Below, in pieces: positions 21,498 to 26,723 of a stretch of DNA of 26,723 nt. Made by a program: the position numbers and the translations under genes. Each line of letters starts with the position of its first letter. Within the stretch, counting starts at the first letter, position 1. The notes under the pieces are model-generated. The model saw only the letters and a list, made by a program, of their open reading frames with translations. It ran no database searches and had not been told where the DNA came from. This stretch comes from Aquificota bacterium (GTDB lineage: Bacteria; Aquificota; Aquificia; Aquificales; Hydrogenothermaceae): positions 1 to 26,723 of the forward strand of contig JAADDZ010000023.1 of the NCBI GenBank assembly GCA_013153635.1, written 5' to 3'.

Positions 21498-22564
21498 TAT
21501 ACAACCCTGCTCATGTGAAGAAAAGAAAGATAAAAAGTTATATCGCTCTTTCGTTGTCTACTGTTGCGGCTTTTTTAGGTTTGTTTTGGTTAGGATTTAT
21601 TTTGTATGATGTGTTGAGGCATGGGATACAAGGGCTTAGCTTGGAACTATTTTTGGAAGACCCTGCTCCTCCCGGAATAGAGGGAGGTGGGCTTAGGAAT
21701 GCTTTTGTAGGTCAGCTTCTTATAGTATTTTATGCCACTATCATCGGTGTACCTTTAGGTCTTTTGGCTGGAATTTTTGTAGCTGAATATGCTAGAGGTA
21801 CAAGGTTTGCAAGGACTATAAGTATACTTTCAGATATTATGGTGAGTGTTCCTTCTATTGTAGTTGGTACTTTTGTTTATGCGATTTTGGTAAAGCCTGT
21901 AGGTCATATAAATTTTGGGGGGTTGGTTGCAGTTGGATTTTTGTCAGCGATAATTGCTGTAGTTTTTGGTTGGTTTTTATCTTTTGTTTTAAGTAAGCTT
22001 TTTCCAGTAAAATCTGCGACTACAGGAAAATTTATAAAATTACTTACTGCCTTATTTACTACGATGTTTGGGCTTTTTATCTTTTTGATTCTCTATCCAA
22101 AACTTGTAGACAGAATTCAAGGTTTTAATGGGTGGGCAGGAGCAGTTTCTTTGGCTTTTATTATGATTCCTGTGGTTTTAAGAACCACTGAAGATATGCT
22201 TTCTCTTGTACCTTGGACTTTGAGAGAAGCGGCTTTTGCTCTTGGAGCTTCTTACTATAATGTTATAAAAGATGTTGCTATTAGAGCCGCTATTACAGGG
22301 ATACTAACAGGAATTATTTTGTCTATAGCTAGGGTTGCTGGAGAAACAGCTCCGCTATTGTTTACTTCTTTTAATAATTCTTATTTTACTTTGGATATGA
22401 ATGAACCTATGGCTTCTTTGACTGTTACTATATTCAACTATGCTATGGGACCTTATGAAGATTGGCATACAAAGGCATGGGCGGCATCTTTGGTTATCAC
22501 CGTTTTTATCCTTTTTATTACTATTGTGACTAGAACGATTATCGGTATTAAGTATAAAAAATGA
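21494..22564 (+). CDS. pstA: Phosphate ABC transporter permease PstA with an internal insertion
   Basis: Second permease of the phosphate importer. Conserved parts are LRNAFVGQLLIVFYATIIGVP-like (start near 67), LSDIMVSVPSIVVGTFVYAIL (112-132), GWAGAVSLAFIMIPVVLRTTEDML (213-236) and the EAA loop REAAFALGASYYNVIKDV. In ordinary PstA (about 280-300 aa) the KPVGH and F-x-GWAGA parts adjoin. Here about 70 residues (about 139-209) intervene, with two hydrophobic stretches (141-168 and 181-200) around a basic loop, giving 356 aa. Reading frame and codon use continue smoothly through it, so it is not a frameshift. Overlaps pstC by ATGA and precedes pstB by 27 bases. Confidence 0.95.
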   Translation: MIYNPAHVKKRKIKSYIALSLSTVAAFLGLFWLGFILYDVLRHGIQGLSLELFLEDPAPPGIEGGGLRNAFVGQLLIVFYATIIGVPLGLLAGIFVAEYARGTRFARTISILSDIMVSVPSIVVGTFVYAILVKPVGHINFGGLVAVGFLSAIIAVVFGWFLSFVLSKLFPVKSATTGKFIKLLTALFTTMFGLFIFLILYPKLVDRIQGFNGWAGAVSLAFIMIPVVLRTTEDMLSLVPWTLREAAFALGASYYNVIKDVAIRAAITGILTGIILSIARVAGETAPLLFTSFNNSYFTLDMNEPMASLTVTIFNYAMGPYEDWHTKAWAASLVITVFILFITIVTRTIIGIKYKK

Positions 22565-22591
22565 TACGGTTTTAAGGAGGTCTTTTACTTT

Positions 22592-23359
22592 ATGAAAGAA
22601 GTAGAAAAAATAAAAGTGGAGCATCTTTATTTTTGGTATGCAAAATCAAAAGAACCTGCTTTAAAAGATATAAATATGAGTATCTATGAGAATAGAGTAA
22701 CAGCTCTTATTGGTCCTTCAGGGTGCGGTAAAACCACACTTCTTAGGTGTTTTAACCGAATGCACGACTTATATCCGGGTAATAGATACGAAGGGAAAAT
22801 CTTATTAGATGGAGAAAATATCCTTGACAAGGATTATGACCTTATAAAGCTTAGAACAAAAGTAGGCATGGTATTCCAAAAACCTACCCCTTTTCCTATG
22901 TCTATCTTTGACAATGTAGCTTACGGTCTAAAGCTTAGGGGAATTACTGATAAAACAGAGTTAGAAAGTAGAGTGGAAAAAGCTTTAAAACAGGCGGCAT
23001 TGTGGGAAGAGGTAAAAGATAGGTTAAGTCAACCTGCTACAGGTCTTTCAGGGGGACAGCAACAGAGACTTGTTATTGCTAGAGCTTTGGCGGTAGAACC
23101 AGAAGTACTCCTTTTTGATGAGCCTACATCTGCGTTAGACCCAATTTCCACTGCCAAGATAGAGGAGTTGGTAGTAGAACTAAAAAAAAGTGTAACTATA
23201 TTGATAGTTACCCACAATATGCAACAAGCGGCAAGGGTTTCAGACTATACAGCTTTTATGTATCTAGGAGAACTGATAGAGTTTGATAAAACAGATATAA
23301 TCTTCACTTCTCCGAAGAAAAAACTTACAGAAGATTACATAACTGGAAAATTTGGATAA
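22592..23359 (+). CDS. pstB: Phosphate ABC transporter ATP-binding protein
   Basis: ATPase that powers the PstCA channel on the cytoplasmic side; 255 aa, standard length. Walker [10 protein letters not shown] (41-49), Q-loop [10 protein letters not shown], signature LSGGQQQR (152-159), Walker B LLFDEP (173-178), D-loop SALD and H-loop VTHNMQQA are all intact. The FNRMHDL segment and PFPMSI are specific to PstB. AAGGAGG lies before the ATG. Confidence 0.98.
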   Translation: MKEVEKIKVEHLYFWYAKSKEPALKDINMSIYENRVTALIGPSGCGKTTLLRCFNRMHDLYPGNRYEGKILLDGENILDKDYDLIKLRTKVGMVFQKPTPFPMSIFDNVAYGLKLRGITDKTELESRVEKALKQAALWEEVKDRLSQPATGLSGGQQQRLVIARALAVEPEVLLFDEPTSALDPISTAKIEELVVELKKSVTILIVTHNMQQAARVSDYTAFMYLGELIEFDKTDIIFTSPKKKLTEDYITGKFG

Positions 23360-23402
23360 AACCAATCATATTTAAATCTTAAGTAGGTCTTAGGAGGAAA
23401 TT

Positions 23403-24062
23403 ATGCTTATAAAGCCAAGACTAGAAGAAATAAGAGATAGATTGCTAGAAATGGCTAAGATGGCAGAGGTAGCTATTGAAAATGCTGTAAAAGCAATAAT
23501 AGAACATAATCCAGAACCACTAAAAATAGTAGAGGAGTTAGAGAATAAAATAGACCAAATGGAAGTAGAAAATGAAAGTCTTATAATAACTACCATAGCT
23601 CGCTTTCAGCCAGAAGCCAAATATTTGCGTATTCTCATAATGGATTTGTTTGTAAATAGAGACTTGGAAAGGATAGGAGACCATGCAGAAAATATAAAAG
23701 AACAAGCAGAGCATATCATAACTAAACCAAAACTAAAAGAATACGTTGATTTACCTATGATGACAGAGATAACATTATCTATGGTGAGAGATTCAATTAA
23801 AGCGTTATCTACGCTAGATACAGACCTTGCAAGAGATGTCATAAAAAGAGATGACAAGGTTGATGCCCTTCACGAGCAAATCATAAGAGAGCTTTATACT
23901 TACATGGTAGAAGACCCAAGTAATATAAAAGTAGGAATTAGGTTAATAGTTGTATCTTCGAATATAGAAAGGGTTGCAGACCTTGCTACAAATCTTGCTG
24001 AAGAAGTCATATATATGAAAGAAGGGAAGATGTTAAGACATCAAGAATTGGATAAAGAGTAA
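23403..24062 (+). CDS. phoU: Phosphate transport system regulator PhoU
   Basis: Negative regulator linking the Pst transporter to phosphate signalling; peripheral protein of two similar three-helix bundles, 219 aa. Each half has the metal-binding pattern E/D-x-x-x-D: NRDLERIGDHAENI in the first and SSNIERVADLATNL in the second. TTAGGAGG precedes the ATG. The last 22 bases overlap the convergent hypF 3' end. No phoB/phoR genes are in the window, so the signalling partner is elsewhere or lacking. Confidence 0.96.
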   Translation: MLIKPRLEEIRDRLLEMAKMAEVAIENAVKAIIEHNPEPLKIVEELENKIDQMEVENESLIITTIARFQPEAKYLRILIMDLFVNRDLERIGDHAENIKEQAEHIITKPKLKEYVDLPMMTEITLSMVRDSIKALSTLDTDLARDVIKRDDKVDALHEQIIRELYTYMVEDPSNIKVGIRLIVVSSNIERVADLATNLAEEVIYMKEGKMLRHQELDKE

Positions 24063-26290
24063 ATTACCTGTCCTAAAGAAAGTCCCCCATCATTTGGAGG
24101 GACTTTTTTATGAACTAAAACCTGTATTTTTTCTTTTTCAGCTAGTTGTATTACCTTTTCAGTTAAAACTCTGTTCTGAAAAACTCCCCCAGAAAGTCCT
24201 AATTTTTCTCCATTCGTCTTTTGTTTATAAGCAGATATTACTATCTGTGCCAGTGTGTTTATAAACTTAGATATTTTGGTTTTTATGTCTGATTTATCTT
24301 CAAGTAAAGCTATAAAAATAGGTTGCCAGATAATAACTTTATTTTTTATTTTAAATGGATAATATTCTTTTACAGTCCAGTCGTATAGTCCCTCTATAAT
24401 CATTCCAGACTGTCCTTCGTATGATAAAAACTGCCTTAATCCTAATATAGAAGCCACTCCGTCAAAAAGTCTTCCAACAGATGAGGACAATGGAGCGTTT
24501 AAGCCCTTTTTATAGGCTTTGTATAGAAGTTCTATCTGGCTTTTTTCAAAGGCTTCTTTGGTTGGTACATCAGGAATATCTTGACCAAAAATATCAAATA
24601 GTATAGACAAAGCAACTCTTCTTGGCTCTTTTACTGCTTTTTCTCCACCTAAAAGGTGAAAATAATCAAAATAAAAAGCCCTTTCAAAATCTTTATAATC
24701 AGCCAATAAAAACTCTCCACCCCACAGATTACCATCTGTTCCGTATCCTGTTCCGTCCCAGCATACGGAAAACACTTTTTCTTTTTTTATCTGGTTTTCT
24801 GCCATCAAAGAAAGAGCGTGGGTATAGTGGTGCTGAAGCTGTACCAGTGGAATACTTTTTTCCTTTGAAAATGTTTTAGCCCATTTTGTAGAATAATATC
24901 TTGGGTGTAAGTCCGATACTACTATTTCCGGCTCAAATTCATAAAGCTCAAGGAACGAATAAATCACCTCTTCAAAGTTATTACACGCATTTAAAGTTTC
25001 TAAATCTCCTATATGCTGGCTTAAAAATGCTTTATCCTCAAAGGCTATCGCGATACTGTTTTTTTGATGTCCTCCTACTGCTAAAACTCTTTTATTTAAT
25101 TTAAAGGGAAGTTTTATAGGAAGAGGTGCGTATCCACGGGAACGACGAACAAAAGAAATCTTTTTATCTATAATCTGGATAACGCTATCGTCGGCTCTAA
25201 TTTTTATATCTCTATTGTGGGTTAGTATGTAATCTGTAAAGATAGATAAATTTTTAAATGCTTCTTCGTTGTCTTTAACCATTGGTTCGTCTGATAGATT
25301 TGCAGAAGTCATAACAAGAGGTTTTCCATAACCATTTAAAAGTAAATAATGGAGGGGAGAGTAAGGTAGAAAAACTCCTATCCTGTCTAGATGGGGTGCT
25401 ACTCCTTTACTAAGGTCTGTATTAGGCTTTTTCTTAACTATGACGATAGGTCTTTCTGGAGATAAAATAACAGCTTCTTCAAAATCTGTAATATTAGCGT
25501 ACTTTTTTATCTGGTTTATGTTTTTAAACATTACTGCAAAGGGCTTTTCACCTCTTTTTTTTCTTTCTCTTAAAGTGTTTATAGCTTTATCACTGGTTGC
25601 ATCACATACAAGATGAAACCCGCCTATGCCTTTTACTGCAAGGATTTTATCTTTTTTAAGTAGTTCAATAGTTTTTTGTAGAGCCTCTTCTTTTTCTGTT
25701 AATAGTTTTTTATCAGATGTATAGAGACTAATGTGGGGTCCACAAACAGGACAGGCATTAGGTTGGGCGTGAAATCGTCTATCTTTAGGATTTTTATACT
25801 CTTTTTGACAGTCTGGACACATCTTAAACTTTTTCATAGTGGTGTTTGGTCTATCGTAAGGTAGTTTTTCTATTATGGTAAATCTGGGACCACAGTTGGT
25901 ACAGTTTATAAATGGATACCTATATCGTCTGTTTTTAGGGTCTGTAAGCTCTTTTATACACTCATCACAGGTTGATATATCAGGTAGGATAAAAACTTCC
26001 TTTTTTCCTACTACTTTTGACTTTTTAATCTCAAAATCTTGAAATTCTGTTATAGGAAGCTCCTCTATCTCTTGAGAAAAGATATGGGCAAGGGGTGGTT
26101 TTTCTGTTTGTAGAGCTATTAAGAACTGGTTTATATTTTTCTCTTCTCCTTGTATTTCAATAATAACCCCGTGGGTGTCGTTTATAACATATCCCTTTAG
26201 GTCTAACCTTTTTGCTAGATTGTATACAAATGGTCTAAACCCTACTCCCTGAACTGCTCCTGTTAAGTGGAGTTTAAGGTGTTTTATCAT
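24041..26290 (-). CDS. hypF: Carbamoyltransferase HypF, [NiFe]-hydrogenase maturation
   Basis: Uses carbamoyl phosphate and ATP to place a carbamoyl group on the HypE C-terminal cysteine, the source of the cyanide ligands of [NiFe]-hydrogenase. 749 aa with all domains: acylphosphatase-like (1 to about 90, GAVQGVGFRPF); two zinc fingers C108-x2-C111-x18-C130-x2-C133 and C158-x2-C161-x18-C180-x2-C183; YrdC-like (about 200-380, KGIGGFHLVCDA, TSANLSDEP); and Kae1-like (about 385-749, VSDLHPRYYSTKWA, QHHYTHALS, WDGTGYGTDG, GLSGGVFQNRVL, VPPNDGGLSLGQ). The ATG overlaps the stop of the gene before it (ATGA at 26287-26290 on minus). No other hyp or hydrogenase gene is in the window. Confidence 0.97.
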   Translation of the reverse strand: MIKHLKLHLTGAVQGVGFRPFVYNLAKRLDLKGYVINDTHGVIIEIQGEEKNINQFLIALQTEKPPLAHIFSQEIEELPITEFQDFEIKKSKVVGKKEVFILPDISTCDECIKELTDPKNRRYRYPFINCTNCGPRFTIIEKLPYDRPNTTMKKFKMCPDCQKEYKNPKDRRFHAQPNACPVCGPHISLYTSDKKLLTEKEEALQKTIELLKKDKILAVKGIGGFHLVCDATSDKAINTLRERKKRGEKPFAVMFKNINQIKKYANITDFEEAVILSPERPIVIVKKKPNTDLSKGVAPHLDRIGVFLPYSPLHYLLLNGYGKPLVMTSANLSDEPMVKDNEEAFKNLSIFTDYILTHNRDIKIRADDSVIQIIDKKISFVRRSRGYAPLPIKLPFKLNKRVLAVGGHQKNSIAIAFEDKAFLSQHIGDLETLNACNNFEEVIYSFLELYEFEPEIVVSDLHPRYYSTKWAKTFSKEKSIPLVQLQHHYTHALSLMAENQIKKEKVFSVCWDGTGYGTDGNLWGGEFLLADYKDFERAFYFDYFHLLGGEKAVKEPRRVALSILFDIFGQDIPDVPTKEAFEKSQIELLYKAYKKGLNAPLSSSVGRLFDGVASILGLRQFLSYEGQSGMIIEGLYDWTVKEYYPFKIKNKVIIWQPIFIALLEDKSDIKTKISKFINTLAQIVISAYKQKTNGEKLGLSGGVFQNRVLTEKVIQLAEKEKIQVLVHKKVPPNDGGLSLGQVIYSLSNS
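24079..24109 (+). terminator. Terminator of the pst operon inside hypF
   Basis: Arms AAAGTCCC (24079-24086) and GGGACTTT (24099-24106) make an 8-bp stem, extended by CC/GG after one mismatch, and run into six T residues (24104-24109). It begins 17 bases after the phoU stop on the plus strand. The whole hairpin lies within the hypF coding sequence on the minus strand, opposite the conserved VPPNDGG codons. Confidence 0.75.
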
Positions 26291-26723
26291 ATTAATTCAA
26301 GTAGTTTTTTTCTTTTGAGGTTATACTTTCCATTTTTAAACAACTCTTGCATTAAGATACGCTGATTTTCCTTTTTTAACTTTTCATAATTTTCAAAAAT
26401 TCTAATTTCATCAAATAAAAACCATTCTTTTAAAATCTTCATATATCTTTCTTTATCTTTTTCAAAGTTTTCAGGGTTATTTATAAATTCAAATTTTTCT
26501 AAAAAGTCCGGTTTGGCTATCTGATTTATGATATTAAGTATTTTTTCCATAGTATTAGGCTCTCCACTTAATCTATCCCATAGCTCGCCTGCTAATAAAA
26601 CTTCCCTTGGGTCAAAATATTTCTCAAATTCTACTAAATGTTCCATAAATCTTTTTTTATCGTATCCTGTTGGCGTATCGCTTAAAGGGTCAAATGGGAA
26701 ACCGATAAAATATCTTATCTCTT
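26287..26723 (-). CDS. 3' part of a larger gene cut by the window; possibly restriction endonuclease-like
   Basis: The frame is open from the window edge (26723) through to the stop at 26287-26289, so the ATG at 26644-26646 is probably an internal methionine, not the start. The upstream residues continue the protein sensibly, including FIGFPFDPLSDTPTGYDKK. The visible 145 residues then read EVLLAGELWDRLSGEPNTMEKILNII-like and end in charged helices. The order FP-(F/Y)-x-P, then a LLA-x-ELWD-x-LSGE element, is similar to the C-terminal part of TdeIII-like type II restriction endonucleases as I remember them; this is weak and uncertain. The stop overlaps the hypF start by ATGA. No cysteine motif or membrane helix is seen. 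Confidence 0.45.
   Translation of the reverse strand, partial: EIRYFIGFPFDPLSDTPTGYDKKRFMEHLVEFEKYFDPREVLLAGELWDRLSGEPNTMEKILNIINQIAKPDFLEKFEFINNPENFEKDKERYMKILKEWFLFDEIRIFENYEKLKKENQRILMQELFKNGKYNLKRKKLLELI

Noticed and set aside
21908-22120. PstA insertion as a frameshift or insertion sequence remnant
   Set aside because: The frame is continuous, both flanks are conserved in the same frame, no terminal inverted or target repeats are seen, and the insert has ordinary membrane-helix composition.
1-26723. tRNA, rRNA, riboswitch, transposase or prophage genes
   Set aside because: I looked through the gaps, all under 200 bp except 1-374, and found no such structure or motif.

Overview
The window looks like chromosomal DNA of a thermophilic, Gram-negative member of the Aquificota, most likely the Hydrogenothermaceae (Sulfurihydrogenibium/Persephonella-like). 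This is inferred from the strong AT bias, the lysine- and isoleucine-rich proteins, lipid A/Kdo genes (outer membrane), a HypF hydrogenase maturation protein, and a DUF1931 histone-fold protein of the type known from Aquifex. No database search was possible. Functions rest on recognised motifs and family resemblance.

Positions 1-374 hold no gene but carry a dense array of DnaA boxes: eleven perfect copies of TGTGGATAA/TTATCCACA and one near copy. The array is preceded by a 48-bp stretch made only of A and T, and by five trinucleotides that match the DnaA-trio pattern. This is very probably the chromosomal replication origin (oriC), or most of it, sitting directly against the 3' end of pyrG.

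Positions 375-4589: pyrG (minus) is divergent from a plus-strand set of a small membrane protein, argS and a SPOR-domain protein, joined by overlaps or zero spacing. Positions 4590-7890: a minus-strand glycosyltransferase-like gene is divergent from a two-gene unit encoding a FadL-family outer-membrane channel and an exported SCP2-like protein. That unit has a good sigma-70-type promoter in front and a rho-independent terminator behind. Positions 7933-12895: a compact plus-strand run of waaA, an MbfA-type ferritin/VIT1 fusion, yicC, a BepA-like M48 lipoprotein protease and the DUF1931 histone-fold protein, closed by a terminator. Then come a membrane diguanylate cyclase and a small unknown gene.

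Positions 14440-17175 (minus): an apparent operon arsR - trx - lpxA - lpxI - unknown, tightly coupled, with a palindromic operator candidate overlapping the arsR promoter. folD runs divergently and ends inside the 3' end of a convergent gene. That gene belongs to a minus-strand trio: all-alpha dUTPase, membrane-anchored ClpP-fold protease, DUF502 protein. Positions 20553-24062: pstC-pstA-pstB-phoU, a phosphate uptake operon without pstS here. PstA carries an unusual insertion of about 70 residues. The operon terminator appears to lie inside the convergent hypF coding sequence. At the right edge hypF overlaps a gene that is cut by the window end and may encode a restriction-endonuclease-like protein.

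The gene content is mostly housekeeping and envelope biogenesis. The most noteworthy signals are the origin architecture, the bacterial histone-fold gene, the FadL/SCP2 pair, the ArsR-thioredoxin-lipid A operon, the PstA insertion and the terminator embedded in hypF.
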